Shown here: positions 30,073 to 44,800 of the stretch, in pieces
Numbering within the stretch: the stretch's first letter is position 1
Layout of the letters: every line of letters starts with the position of its first letter
From: Brachypodium distachyon
Taxonomy: Eukaryota > Streptophyta > Magnoliopsida > Poales > Poaceae
NCBI RefSeq assembly: GCF_000005505.3
Contig: NC_016131.3
Coordinates: forward strand, 15,459,501-15,523,500
Length of the DNA stretch: 64,000 nt
Direction: 5' to 3'
Made by a program: the position numbers and the translations under genes
The notes under the pieces: model-generated
The model's input: the letters and a program-made list of their open reading frames with translations, nothing else
Databases searched by the model: none
What the model was told of the DNA's origin: nothing

Positions 30073-33000
30073 TCATCTATGATATCTATCATTATTATGT
30101 CTTCCGTGCCTCCTCCAACCTGATTTGAAGTGAAGATTAACACATTCAGCTCAGAGTTGCTATTAACTAAAAGATTGAACACATGACAGTAATAGTTTTT
30201 CTTATCACTTTTTTTAGACGCAAAACAGTTAGTGTTGACATGGCACAATCTGCAGAACATGGAGGTGTGCTAAGCAATGATGAAGCAAACAAATATGACT
30301 TCTATAAGAACAGAGTGAACATGAAAGCATACCTCCTTCATGGGAAACCGGAGGCTCCATAGAATGTCTGGAGGCAGGAGGGTACTTGGATCTCCTAGGC
30401 GGCATCGACCACCCAGAGCATGGACCTGGTGGAGGGTCCGATGGTCGCCCACGGTGGGTAGATGAGGCTTCAAAATGGTCCAGAAATGGGGGTTCTGAAC
30501 AATTTGTAAAGATAGTTTAGTCGGTACATGGATACTGAATGGAAATAGCTTGCTCAGTATAGACTATAGAAAGACTACCTCATGAAATAACTGTCAATTG
30601 ATATGCTAATTCAACAGAAGTTATCATATATACACACTGCAGTTAGATGCAAACATTCAAAATGCCAGATAGATAGGCAAGAAAAATACCTGGTCCAAAG
30701 TACGGAGGAAACCCTCCTCTATCAACACCTTCATGGTGCATTTGTCCCCTAACTGCTCTGTCATCGAAGTGATGCCCTCTATCATCAAAGTGATGCGCTC
30801 CATTATTGAAGTAATGCCCTCCATCATCAAAGTGTCGCCCTCTATCATCAAAGTGATGTCTCCTATCGTAAGGATGGTGTCCTCTGTCTTGTCCATTGTA
30901 CGCATATCTCTCAGGATAGCAAGGATTACAATTCCAAGGTTGTGTTCTTTGTTGGGGTTCAGGTGGCCTATATGGGAACTGGTTTGGAACTGGTGGATGT
31001 GGAGGTTGTGGCTGCAAATGGTATGCATTATTCGGTGGTGGTCCTGATGGTGGTTGGTGATAATTATTTCCATGGTGTGGTACTGGATGCCCAAAATTTC
31101 CATGGGGTCCGGGAGGATGGAATGGTGCAACAGGAGGTGGAGGCAGCGGTGGTGGTGGAATTATTGGATTTGAATGCCCTGCACACCTAGAAGAATATGG
31201 TGCTGGAGGCTGCAATGGAACTACAGAAGGACCCATGTTACCTCCACTGTTTGCAACAGAATGGGGGAGTTGATCTTGAATATTCTGCGAAGAATCATTA
31301 TGCACTCATTAGATTCAACATAAACAACTAAAAAGCATAGTGGTCTTCTTAGACGAACAAAAGGACTACTTACTCTCAAAGGATCTCGTTCAACTCGATC
31401 AGCTGTCACGTGCAATGCTCCTTGAACCTGTGAACCCTGAAAAACAGGACAGGACGGACGCGGTACAGGTGGCGGAGATGACGGCAAAGGTGGAGGTGTT
31501 GGAGGTTTGTCATCAGGCAAGGGAGGAACAGAATCGAGATTTTGATTAGTTGTACACCTAGCATCAGTTAGATCTGGCTGGCAAGCAGAGCTAGTTTCAG
31601 CTTCAGATGATGGGGCTACATCCTCCATCTCAAGGTCACCATTCACTTCTTCAACCACAAGTCGATGCTTCGAGCCATGCAATTGAGAAGCCCCTTCCTC
31701 ATTAGCATCCGGAGATTCATGTTCAGGAGTAACAGCTTCAAAGCTCCTCTCCTCAGAGGAGCTTCCTTCCTCATCAAGCAGTTTTGTGCAAATTAAATTT
31801 GGAAGATGAAAACCAGTATTGCTGTGACAAATAATTAAATCATATAAGCTAGGATAGTAGTAAAAATATTCTTGGTATAAAAGATAATGCAGAAGGGTTA
31901 TGCACAGGACGGTTTGTTACCCACAAAAATTAGAACATAGCTGGAAGACAAATCCAAATTATGTCTGACAACAAATAGGTTCATATATTTTGAGTCTTCT
32001 AAACACCACAAAATTCTGTGCTATGTAGTCCAATGCCCTCACGTTAAACTACATATCCTTATTATTTTGTGCCCGATTGCCTGGTGCTGATTATCTCATG
32101 TCCCTTTATATTTTCTAACATATGTACCAATGTAATCTGTCAGCGAAATCTGCAGCATCCCAGATGGTCCCAAACAAATTACAACAGCTTGTTGACTCCA
32201 ACAATGTGAGAAATGGTCGAAAGACTAACAGCACTAACTATTAGGTTCCTGGTGCTACGTGCTACCGTCATAAACAGGTCTGCCATCCCATACTGTTTAT
32301 ACTAGACATATCATGTTGTTCTTGCATGTTTAGTTTAAAACTTAAATTCACTAGGTTAATTAGAATTTCTAGAATCAAGCCACTAATAACCAGATGGCAC
32401 ATATATCCAGTCTGAAGAGTTAGGCCCTTTGCTGGTACTAGTGCACTTACAGGTAGGACGCAGCAAGGAGCTACTTTTGGTCATCCAAAGCAATCTAATA
32501 CTCTAGTCCAGTCCAAACGACAACACAAATTACAGGACACCCATGCTTGAACAAAGTTGCTGGCTTGCTATAAGCACCAAGAAATCATGCACGTGACTGA
32601 TGATATTTTCTTCCTTGGTACTTACTGAAAAGCAAACTGAACAATAACAGAATCTATGAACCAAGAACATAAACAAGTCTCAGCTGTGCACTACCAAAAC
32701 CTTAGAAACAGTTTCTTGTAATGCAACACTAGAGCTATACCTTCCATACTCATCTACAAGCATTCCTTCATTATCCCGCAAAGGGTCATTCAGAGCTCTC
32801 TCCGTCCCAGAAGGACGGCGAGAGGTTCCAAATGATGCCTCATTAAGAACTTCAAGCTCTTTAATATGATGACGAATGATGTATTCCGAAAGAGTTTTCC
32901 TCTCAAGCCAGAGTTTCAAAACCTAATCATCAAGACACAGGTGTGTGAAGAAAGGTGAAAGGACACCAATTACTATCTGTCCTAATTAAGGCACTGAAAA

Positions 33001-36000
33001 AACACTTGCCTTAAGACACTGCCTTCGATTCTCCCATGCGGAATTGCCAGGTGGTGCGGAAGCATATAGTATTCGTGGCAGGACTGCTTGGATAAGAGAA
33101 GGATAGGCATCGCCAACTCCTCCTACAAGATTTATGACATTAGCTTGAAAAGCCCGCCCATTAGAAACACAGAAAAAACACGAGAAAATGATGCAGGTAC
33201 CTTTCTGATTGCGACAGCACTGTATTATTGAATCGACAAGGAAGAACAGGTCCACCCTTTTGTACAAATTTGATTCTCTTTCCAGGCGTTCAATGATGAC
33301 ATCCATTACCTACATCCCCAGAAAGAAAACACAAGACGTGTCAATAATACAACATCAACCGCATGGATTGGCCCAATGGCCATAAAAGAGTATAATCTTT
33401 TACACATAAGACTGGAGGCTACAAATGTTGTCTTGTCCTCTCAATTTTAGAATTTAGGCAAACAATTGGAGTAGGAAAATTGTATATCCTTTACTATTTT
33501 GTATCTTTTGTTTTCTACATATCTTGTTGTGCCAATGTACTGAGAGTCTGAGATGGACAGTATAATTCTATATTCCTCATTGTAGAAATCTAATAATAAT
33601 GAGCAGGTATCATCACAAACATGCTCAGTAAAATAATGACAAGATGGACCACTCCATCCATGGACCAAAGAAAAGCTACAAACCGTACAACTATAGGCAT
33701 TCAAGCAAGTGCATGATGGTTATGAATAAGAACAGTGTGGAAGTAAACCATATAAAGGCCCAACAGAAAACAAATTGGACAGTATTCTTGTAATGAAAGT
33801 GCAGATTGAAGAGTATGCATGGTCTAACCTCCCCAGCAATGCCATGCTTAGCACAGTCCAGAGCAAGACGTGTTGCACGGGCTATGCATTCTTTTGTTCT
33901 TGTTAATGTGCCAAGGAAAGTTTCAAAGGCCCTACGTGCTGACCTGGCTTCATCATGACCTGCTAATTTGTTCAAGCTCTTCTGTTGCATATTATCGAAA
34001 AGAATCTTACCACTATTCTGTTGATTATGAATCCTATCTGATGCAGACCTTGTATTATTTGAAGGTGAACATAGCCCACCAGATCCTTCCTTAACTGAAG
34101 GTGTATTCACCAAAGGTTCATTAATAACATTGGAATCTAAAAAGCTGTCTATGAAAGAAGTAGGCTGAGAAAATCTCCGAGCATGTGCAGCAGCAATAAG
34201 TTCTTTCATAGGCATCGAGTCTGGAGACAAACCCATATCCTTTGGGTTTAGGTTTATTCTGTGGTCAGGTCCTTTCAGTGCAGTTGTTGAAGAGCCATGC
34301 CTACAAGACGAACCAATAAAACAACAGTCAAGCCTATCCACATGATTGAGATAAGAATTAAGAAGGTACAAATAAAAAATAGCAAGGATCAGAAATAACA
34401 GAGAAAATAAATTTATTTGATCTTCATGTACAATAGTCCCAATCACCTGTAAACCATGGATTTTGGACTAAAAAGTTGAAGAAAATCACATTACTTGTGT
34501 TTCACAAGTCACCTGGACTACAGAAAAACTCTTTACATCCGCAAAGAGTAACTTCATTAGCACCGTTTCTAGCAATTTTGAACTGGTTGCGGAAGAATGA
34601 ATTACACTAACATATACTACTATCTTGTTAGTGCAGACAAACATGTCCATCTGAGATATGATCGAACTAAACCAAAAAAATCCATAATATCAGCCAAATG
34701 TTATGATGAATATGTCCATCTGAGATAAGCACACTTTGGCATCCATGTGCATCAAACCAACTAACTACTTTTGTATATGATCTTTCTAACCCAAAGAAGC
34801 AGCTCCGACTAACTACTGGATACTGTTAGAACATACTCCCACCAGTCACAAAGTGTCATTTTGAACGTCAATAGTCTCCAAATACATCTTTACAAATAAC
34901 CTCTATCACGGTATGTCTATAGAATCTAATAAATATACTCCCTCCGTTCCTAAATACTTGTCGCTGTTTTAGTACAAGTTTGCACTAAAACAGCGACAAG
35001 TATTTAGGAACAGAGGGAGTACTTGTCAAGACAAATTTGCACATGTCATTTTTATATGTCAAATAAAATATTCATACAAATAGCACTAAAGGTTACAATG
35101 TTTGACTGCACACATAAAAAAAAAAATTATTTTGGACAGGGGGAGGTGACTGGTCAGACATCCAAAATTCAAGTCTAATGTACAATCAGCATCTAATTTT
35201 ACTTATACATTCTAATATGGGAGCACTAAATCAACTCCTGATAAGGACCTAAAGTTCTAAATCCTAAGATGTTCAAAAGGTTCATACTTTGCTCTTTTAC
35301 TAGAAAGATGTAGACAAAAGAAAACATCCACTACAGTGACTACATATAAATGCATTGAGCTTATTTGTAAGTGCGCCACAAAAATTGAGTGACAATTTAA
35401 AGTAAACAGCATGAAAGGGGCAATGCTAGCATGCATAAATTTGGAGACAGATAAGATTGATGGTAATAGTTAATAAGGTGAATATATGAAATATGTCCAG
35501 GAAGAAAATGGTGCCTATGTATCTAAGAAATGGAAGATTTGGTTTGACAGGAAAACGGAAGGCTTACGGTTCAAATGTTCGGGCGCCTGCATCAGATTGA
35601 ATGCATGAAGCTTTAGTAACCAAAGAAGAGGCACTTGTTTTATCACCCACACTTACTGTTGTTTCAGCTGAAACTGTCTTATTATGTGGAACGGAATTGC
35701 AATTGTCGTTAGCGCATGGCACAACAGCCCTTGCTACGCTAACTAGATCAGCAGATCCATCAACATTTTTGCTAGAACTATGACCACAGTTGTCAATTGG
35801 TTTTATGGGCTCACTTCCACTAGCTTCCCCCAAAAGCGATTGGTCAAGCATAGATATAGATAATACAAGGGGGGCCTCTTTCGACTCTATGAAACAAGTT
35901 GGAGCTTTTCCACAGACGTCATCAACCCCAGTTTGAACTTCTTCTGGTGGATCGTGGCTCCCACCATATTTCAATTCCAAAGAAATAGTAGAGGTGGAGT

Positions 36001-39000
36001 CCTTGTTTAATATGACTGGTCGTAAGATATGCTCTTGGCCAGTTGGGGGAAGTGCACTCGAAGTAATTTCCAGGCTTTTAGTTCTTGCAGATCTTGGACT
36101 TTTGACAACTGCATCTGCAGAGTTATTAGAAGGAGGGCTTGCTATTGCACTTGTGCAATGTTTCAGAACAAGTTCCTGTGACTTATTCACTTCAATCAGA
36201 TTACTAGTAGTTTCAGCTGCATTAGCAGACATAGCCTCTAAGGCACGATGAAGGCGTTTAGATGGAGGCAAAGCAGCTTCTCCATCCATTGTCAAAACCT
36301 TTGATTGGTATTCTTTGTTCTTACAAGCAGTCTGAACTTCCCCTGATGCCAGAGACAGGTCTGCTTTGGATGAAGGATCCATACCAGGGGGCACCTTGTC
36401 AGCTGCATGATCCTTTAGCCCTACTGAAGGCAGATCATGTTTATTATATTGATTTGCACGTGCAGGCAGTTCTGTTTTGTTATCAGAAATATCTGGCTCA
36501 TCAACTGTGGATGTGGAGTCCTCTAGCAGGGGTCTTCCCCGGACCCTTGCCCTTTTGACCAATGGCAAGTGATCATCTCCATCTGACTTGTTAACTTCAT
36601 TCCCTGAATTTGGAGAATCTGCTAGGTTTCCACTTGACTTAAGCTGCAAGTCCTCATCCATACTTGGTACCACACTAGTGATCGAATTATTAACATCCAT
36701 GCCTGGCTTTCGTTTTCTTTTAAAAGTAACTGGTGTGCTCATGGAAAGATCATGTGTTCCATTCAGTTTATCTTCTTTATTCAGGACTCTAGTCTGAGAT
36801 ACTTCAACACTAAGGGTATCTCCTGCTATGGCAGCTGAACTCGAATTTCTCTCGTCATTACAGTTCTCTAAGGCTCCAGATTGACTTGAGGAGCCACCAC
36901 TGGAATGGTACAGTATAACATCCTTCGCAGCTGAAAGGAAATTCAAGTTAGGTCTCTCGTCACCTATGTATTTATGCCGAGAAGAATCTTCCAGCTTATC
37001 ATCAGAGATCATACTGACAGAAGGCAGATTGGGATCATTCAGCCCATAAGAATCCCGAGTCCGAAGATCAGCACCTAATGAACTTCTCAGCCTCTGAGGT
37101 GATGCAATATTATCATGAGCGCAAGAATCTTGTTGCTGAGCATTATTTTGCCTCTTCTTTGAATATGAACTAGCAGGCCCATCGGGTGCAGAGTTCACAA
37201 CACAGTGCTCACTCTCCAATGCAGCAATATTAGACCCAGGGGTACTGGTCATGCTGTGATCCATGGAAGAGGCGGGATTACCCTCCAACCTGTTGTCATT
37301 GGCCAACTCAGAACCTTCTTCAGGACCTGCAGTGTCCAAACTGTTGCTGTTATTGGCAGGAGTCAAACCAGTTGTGTTATTGTCCTCTTCCTTCATAGAA
37401 TCATAAATTTCTATTATTTCCTTAACTGCCCGGCCAAAATCTGTTCCTTTGCCATGTCGCTTAAGTAGTAAAGATTTCTTTTTCTCTTCAGTGAATGCCT
37501 CAAGGTCAGCATAATTGCAGAAAGCACTACAACATCAAGAGCTGTAGTCAGAGACAAATATTTAAAAATCTAGGATCAAGAATAGTGGACTAAGAATAAA
37601 ACACGTAAATAGATAGCCATCATGCATGCAGAATCTACTGTGAGTTACCAACATCTCAGGCTGAGCTGCTCAAAAGAAGAAATATGTATTTACTCAAGAT
37701 CTCAATTGGTGGCAGCGGTCCATTGGCCTTCAGACCGTGCCACCTTTTGTTTTGATGCAAACCACAAAGATGAATATTACTGGTTTAATCTAAGACAGCT
37801 GGTTCAATTAACTATAGTACATCATTCTCTTTAAAATATAGTGTATTTTTTTAAGCCTATAGCAGCACACTGGCGTTGTGCTAGTAAAACTAGATATTAA
37901 GATGGTGGCAGATGGGTCTTTGGACAGCTGGCTAGTATTGATGCGTGCGTGAAGCAAAACAGTGTGTTCCTGCATTTAGTTACGGTGTGGAGCCTCAATA
38001 TTTTTTGTAGCATGTGCAGGAGACGCGCATGAATAGTGCATAGTGCTCCATAACAAGTAGAAGAAGCTTTTGGTTAGGACGTTAGGTTAAAGATCACAGA
38101 AAATCTAAGAGCAAACACATTGAGTGCACCAAAGCTCAAACCCCAGTATGCTGTCCTCATGATTCATGACAATAACCATCTAACAAACACTTGCGTAATG
38201 AAGTACAAACAATGCATGGCCTGCATGCAAATAAAAGAAACTAACACTAGCATGCTATCTATGTTCATCATCACAAAAGAAAATATAACAAATTATCAAA
38301 CAAAAAATAAGCATGTCTTATCTTTTCATGTAGCAAGCAAAGAGGACTAACAGCCAAATTACTGTAAAATAATCGAGAGCTAAATAGAGAAGCTATTTGA
38401 TGTGAGCAAATGGTGTCAAGATGCATCAACAGCAAATTGAAAGTACAAAAAGGTCAATCTCAAATTCAAAGTAAAACTCACATCTCTTTAGTTCCATAAA
38501 AGTAGACCAGCAGCTTCTTTTTCGTTGCAGATAGTCCCCATTTCTCTGGCTCGCTTATCTGTTAAAAATATGGACATCCATATTTCAAATGCTCATGATG
38601 ATTCTGGGTATTTTTCAGTTTCAATTGGAACAAGTACCAGTTCCCCATTAAACAAGCCAGATCTAGGAACGGAACACATGGGAAAGGAAACTGGAAAGCC
38701 TAAGCAGTAAACACTAAACAGCTTTATGCTAGGAAACATAGCTTAATGGCGAAAGGAAAATTCCCCTCAAAAAAGCATAAGAAGGAGAGGGACTACTCTC
38801 CAACAATAGCAGAAGGCAAGCACGGGAATTGTGAACCTTTTCATAATAAAACGCGGCGAAAACTAAAACAGGGCAGGTGTTGTCTAAGACATGTTAACAT
38901 GAAGGTTGCTCAAATAACACCAAGGTGGGCAATTGAGCCATATAAAATGAAAAACTTAAAAGGCGAAACAGGGGAATGTGTAATAGCAGAAGCGCAGAAA

Positions 39001-40837
39001 AAATTAAGGTAGTTAATCTATCGAGGCACACAAGCATCTGAAAGCAAGACACATGGTAGACGTCAGAGTTAGCAACGGGCAAGAAGGATATCGCTCCTCA
39101 TATTAACCCCTCCAAATCTCCAGATGTTGTGTCTAATTTAACAGAGATCATTACAAAACATCTTATCACAGGTAGTCCCATGCTGAGATATTTTGTTCAA
39201 AAAAATTTAACAAGATGCATCATGGCAAGACCACTATCCAAACCTCTTCATTAATATGACTAATTCGATCAAAGATAATGGCGATCCACATGAAACACCA
39301 TGGCCCAACCCCGATGTCGGATGGGTCGACGTGCACATAGGCACACCTCTAACCCTCTTACAGTTTCTTTGAGTAAAATGGTTGACCCGGTCCAATGGCC
39401 CACCCCATGTTTGGACCTAACAAGTATTATCTGCTACATAACTCATTTTAGACTTCCAATGTGGGACTATCCCACCTTCACAGCTCCACATAGTTCAGTG
39501 CCAAAATAAAGCCCAGTCACCGTGGAGCTAAATCGGACTATGAGAAACTTTAAAACGGGTACCTAGAACAGTGCAAGATTCGGCTAGCACCTTCACACAT
39601 GAAGAGAGTTTGAGGATCTTCCAATTATCTTTGAACTTATTATCATGGCCAGGACAAGAAAACAAGGACAATCGTTGGCAGATATATTTATATATAACTA
39701 CTAATATTACGATGATCGAACTACCAAAAAGACTAATTTAAGGAGATAACCCTGCAAGGAACGTCAGAGCTATCAAAATAAACTATGAGGTAACACTTGG
39801 AAACTTATCGTAAATATGCCATATCTCCAAGCTAACAGCATAATTTCACTACACATATTCCATGTAACGAAACATCATAAAAACTGGAACTAAACAACAG
39901 GATATGATTTACTGGATACATATTAATCCCCCAAAAAAATCGCATTCTCCTTCACCAACGAGGTTGCCACCATGTTCCACCCAACTAAGCAAACCAATCG
40001 AGAAACTGTATAAAACTCTTAAGTGATACTAGCAAGCAAGCATCTAACTCCTCAAAACTCACGAAAACAATCATGGATGATACCAACATAAGTATTGTAA
40101 TGATATCATAACAGTAGTAAACTTATGAGAGCGATCTTGCAAATAAAAGCTTATGGAAGTGAAGTGCCAAGATTTTCCTACAAATTTATTTATCAATACC
40201 ATCAGTAACAAAACAAAAATAAAATTCATCCAGGCTCAGTTGACTCCGAACCACGCCAAACTGAATGGAGCCCCACTGCAAAAACCATCCACTAAAGCTG
40301 ACTAGAATCAATTTGTGAGGAACACATGAAACTACAATACTAGATCGTATAATTTAGCGCAAGGATTTGGCAAGAACCCTAAAGAAAAGGATCACAACTT
40401 TTTGCATAGCGTGCTACCCATCGCATACTCCAAGGTACTCAGAACCCTAAACATGGCAAGCCTAGGTAGAATCGGCACTACAACCACAAGAACAGCAAAG
40501 ATTACAACAAAGGGACACCAAATCAGCGCAAGAAGCTACCAGCAAGCCTCATTTCTTACTGCGAATCATCGAGGTACAGCAAGAAACTACTTTCTAACCG
40601 AGCCCCAAGGAAGCTCTCTAGCTCGTACCGTGAACCACCGAACCCTAGGCTACAGCAACTACTAAAGGAAACCCCAGATCAGGGAGAAAGAAGCGACGGG
40701 GGCCCACTAACCATGGCCGGCCACGCCGGGTAGCCCTTGAGCTTGGCGAGCACGAGGTCGCCGACCTTCCACTGCGCGGCGGCGGCGGCGGCCGCGGCCG
40801 CCGACGACGACCCGCGTTTCTTCCGGGCCGGCGCCAT
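30073..40837 (-). CDS. HULK: HUA2-like (HULK) PWWP/CID-domain transcription and pre-mRNA processing regulator
   Basis: Eleven coding exons: 40837-40712, 38558-38482, 37526-35568, 34300-33829, 33309-33201, 33122-33010, 32922-32741, 31821-31374, 31284-30690, 30494-30333, 30119-30073; 4290 nt, 1429 aa. N-terminal Ala run, then a PWWP domain (VGDLVLAKLKGYPAWPAMI, KWGLSATKKKLLVYFYGTKE). Exon 3 (653 codons) is Ser-rich with basic signals KRKRKPGMD and KRARVRGRPLL. A CID/RPR domain at about 845-975 includes TRTKECIARATRLALDCAK, RVDLFFLVDSIIQCCRNQK and NSAWENRRQCLKVLKLWLER. A proline-rich tail (about 1070-1200) and a His/Asp repeat (HHFDDRG type, about 1270-1300) follow. Arabidopsis HUA2 and relatives bind chromatin and RNA polymerase II CTD, acting on FLC, AG and flowering time; that is family knowledge. 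Intron 6 uses a GC donor (AAG|GCAAGT). Introns 1 (2.15 kb) and 3 (1.27 kb, with a MITE) are largest. Confidence 0.95.
34938..35019. mobile_element. Stowaway MITE in HUA2-like intron 3
   Basis: Near-perfect 82-bp hairpin: CTCCCTCCGTTCCTAAATAC pairs with GTATTTAGGAACAGAGGGAG, flanked by TA on both sides. Arms of about 38 bp leave almost no loop. It appears to sit inside an older, degraded MITE (about 34843-35147) whose ends are CTCCCACCAGTCACAAAG and TTTTGGACAGGGGGAG. Confidence 0.93.
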
Positions 40838-41825
40838 CGCCAACGCAGCTCCCCCGCCCGCCTGCCAAGAACCGGCGGTCAGGAGGCGCCTCTGCTGCGG
40901 GCACTAGCGCATGAGGCGGTGGCGCTGCCGCCGGGTGCTGGGGCGTGCGGCGGGCGCGCGTCCGGAGTTCGTGGCGGCGGCGGCGGCGGCGGCGGGGGGC
41001 AGGGGGGCAGGAGGCATGGAGCGCCGGAGTGGGGGGATGGGGGAGGCGGCTTAGGCTTCGAGATTTTTCTATTTCTTGTTTTAGTTTGGTTTTCTTTTCG
41101 TAGTATTTTACTCGTTGCCCGACTCCGGTTTCGTGTACCAGAAGGGCTGGTTCGGTAGGAAGGAAAGCATGATAGCTAAGTGGGCCAGTGGTAGTCATGG
41201 GCCTGGGCTCTTGGGCTCATTCGAACAGATGCTCTCCAAATTGTTCAAGATTTGGTGGAGGATTCTAACAGATCCTCCAGAAAAGTTACTGTAGAAAGTT
41301 CGATTCAAATTTGGAGATTAACACTCTCATACACACAATGAGAATGACAATCCACACGGCAATATCTAGTCAAGTCTTCATCACGTCAGAATCAAAGGGA
41401 TGGCCAAAAGAACCAATGAGCTAATGGGCTCCTTGCCCAATGTCGTTCCAGTGAATTCCGGTGAGTTCAAGAACATAAAGGCTGACAATCCAGGAAAAGA
41501 ACACCACACGCTGGGCAGTTTTGCATGCAGGTAATGCAACTGCCTTGCCCTAGGAAACATCACGTTCAAAATGCGGAGTTTAAGTATGGTTCCTAAGATC
41601 ATCCAATCCCACATTTCTCACACCAGTCCCTACTCCCCTAAAAGCGCTTGCGGATGGTAAGTAGGGGCTACAATGGAAGAAGAAAGCACTCGCGGTGAGG
41701 CTCAGGTTGCTGAAAGGTACATGTGAAATCGTCGAATCGACGAATGTTCCTGTCCTCCAGAGAAGGACGTTTTGGTAACACAGCACCGAGAATTCACAAG
41801 ATGCACAGGTTGGTTCATAGCAGGC
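40838..41825. other. Spacer between HUA2-like promoter and the 3' end of the TMEM115-like gene
   Basis: GC-rich to about 41050 (5' UTR/promoter of the HUA2-like gene), then ordinary sequence. No gene seen. Confidence 0.5.
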
Positions 41826-44800
41826 TCAAACTTTGTCAGATGCGTCATGCGATGTGCCCTCAGTGCTCTTGACTGCTGCGAGCTTTTCAGCTAATCTTTG
41901 CTCCAGTGCCCTTTGACCTCTTTCCCTGCCGGGAGATCAATGACAGGGTGAGAATGAGGAAACAAGCACATATGCATGCAACTAGAAACAAAACTAAGAT
42001 AACAGCTCGTTTGGCACCCATCATTTGGGACTAGAATTGTGGAATTCATTTTGAATTCTAGAAACTAACTTGTTTGGTTGGCACGGAATTGAATACATGA
42101 ATTCAATTTGCAATTCCATGGAATCACAATACAACTAACCTCAATTCCTCTCTACAAGCCATCATTTCTCTGGAATTGTCTCTAACTCTACAAATCCATA
42201 TGGTAGACAAACATGATTTTTGAATCCGGAATTCAAATTTAACCAAATGAAATCCTACCAAAAACTAGATTTCATTTCATTTGGACCAAATGAAATGAAA
42301 TCAGGGGTGCCAAACGAGCTGTAATAGTTATCTCATTTCTGGAGTAAACAGGAGCACCGCATAGACCCATTAGTTACTGAACCGAAAGGACCAAAATTAA
42401 GAACATGGTGTCAACAGAGACAAATGGAATGCCAGCTCCACTTGGACTCCATGAGGATCCTTCAGGTGGAATCATCTCAGAACACAAATCCAGAATTCAT
42501 TTGAGCATTCTCATGTATGTGAAAATAATCAAAGGCACCGAAGGATTGCATAAAGACTGTGGTGCAAAGGAGGACAAAATTATGCATTACTTAAGATAAA
42601 GTCACAAAAACTAACCTCCTCCTGTTTGCCTCGGTAGAATCTGAACCAGGCAATGATGAGGTATCCAATGCATGACCCCTAGCATCAGCCCTATCTGTTC
42701 TTCCACAAAGAAGCCTATGAAATATCGAGGCTATCGGGTCCAGAACTGGTCTGCATTTTTTGAATAAATTACTGTTCATAATATAATAGCTACCGAGTCC
42801 AAAAATTGTCTGGGTTTTCATAAATAAGTCAGAATATATCCTTCTGCAAACATATAACTGGGAAGATGTACTACCTTAGAAATTCAGGGAAGAAACTCGA
42901 GAACGAGAATTCCTCACTCGGATCTCCTTTCAGGCCAGTCTCCAGCCTCTTTTGGAAGTATCGCAGGTAAATCCAACTCATATAAATGCCAAACAGTATA
43001 ACCGGGAGGTAAGATACCAATTCCTTCACGAAGAAGCTTACAAAAACTGATATCAGCGCAGTGAGTGATGGAATCCACTGAGAAGGCACAAAAAATAAAT
43101 ATGTCAGATCAAACACATGACAACATGAAGCTTAGTTATACAATTAACAGTGTCAAAGGAGAACCTTTCCCTTAATCTTCAGTACAAAAAGATTAAGCTC
43201 CTGATCTGGCAAAAGTTGCTTGATCCCCACCAGCAATCCTGACAGAACTCCATAAAATCCAGAGAGAGGAGTATAGCTGAAAAAAAAAACATTAGGGACA
43301 CCCATTAGTTTACCTAATATGAAGCATCAAAATAGCTGTGCTTGTACCATTATGTAGAAGCAAAATACTTACAGGTAGGTCTCTTGTTGTGTTACATAGT
43401 AGAAAGCAATAGCAGTTATGAAGACACACACAGAAGTTGAGAAGTTGACGATGAAAACGAACTTCAACAACTCCTTTGTGCCCCATAAGGGCTCTAGCAA
43501 CTTCCCAAATAAAAGAAGACCAACTATGCTGATAAGGACCTGGAAGCACATATCCATGTGAGTCGAGGGAGCATCATTATCATTAGAATGGCATGGTCTT
43601 AAGTCTTAACAAATATGATATATCGATATAAAACTCCTAAATGACTTGAAAACTTGGTGCCCAAGGACCACAAATCTACAAATATGAGAGTATATATTTA
43701 ACATACAAACAGAAAATATGGAACAGCTGGTCACACGGTCCAGGTGAAACAGAAATAAAGAAGAACAGTACTCACTGCCATTTCTCTAACAAGCTTAACA
43801 TGATACAAGTCCATGTCATACAGTGCACCTGGTTCTCACCTCCACTCAGCTGACTTGTGACTCTTGGTAAGCAGAAATGTAGATGGAATTAATAATATCA
43901 GGTTTCCACCTTAATGAAAAGTGGTTCAATTCAATGAGACAAAAAACATACCCTATAAACAGCCAGACTCAGTAAGTTAGCGGCCGAACCCTAATTCATT
44001 CGCTATGCAAATCTTATCCAGTTTACCACTAGTTTGAGTAAGCTAGTTCCTTCTTACAGCTAACCATCTAAAAGCTTTGTCACCTTGCGCAACACACTTC
44101 AAAAGAGGAAGCCACAAACGCAATGCTAAATAAACCAGTGGAGAATGTGAATAGTATGACCATGTCCATTTGACACGTAAAGTCACTTGCATTGCCATTC
44201 TTCTTTACTCTCAGGGAGATTTAGTTTGAGTAGCCTTCCAAAACATTAACTAATCGGATGCAAAGATTATTATGCAGGCAGACAAACGAACTGCCCTGGA
44301 CAAAAGATGGGAGAAAGAATTTACCCCAGGAATTGTTTGCTCAACATAGCCAGCAGTTATCAGGTTCCAGCCAAAGGGAATTGTCCTACAGAAAAGTAAG
44401 TTAGTCAAATATTTCTGAAGAAAATCAAACCATGTATCTCACGAGAAACAAAAACATCAACATGTTCGAATTGTAAAGGGTAACATCTTAAAGATACACT
44501 TAACAAGTTAACATTCATTGGCTATTTTTGTTACAAAAACTACTGGTAATTTCATTTCATAACTAGCGAGATAGGTAGCTTAATTCTATGTGCACCAGAT
44601 ACAATGCTGAAAACAACGATACAATCTAATGGCTAGGCAAACAGATATTTAATCTAACACACTGTAATTATAACTTCATAAAAGTGCATGGCACTGCACT
44701 CGCAAATATTACCACCACATTAAAATTGCACTTACAACTAGCACTCAAATGGGCGTGCTGACTAGCTGCAGTAGTTTTTTAACTTCTTCTATACAACTAT

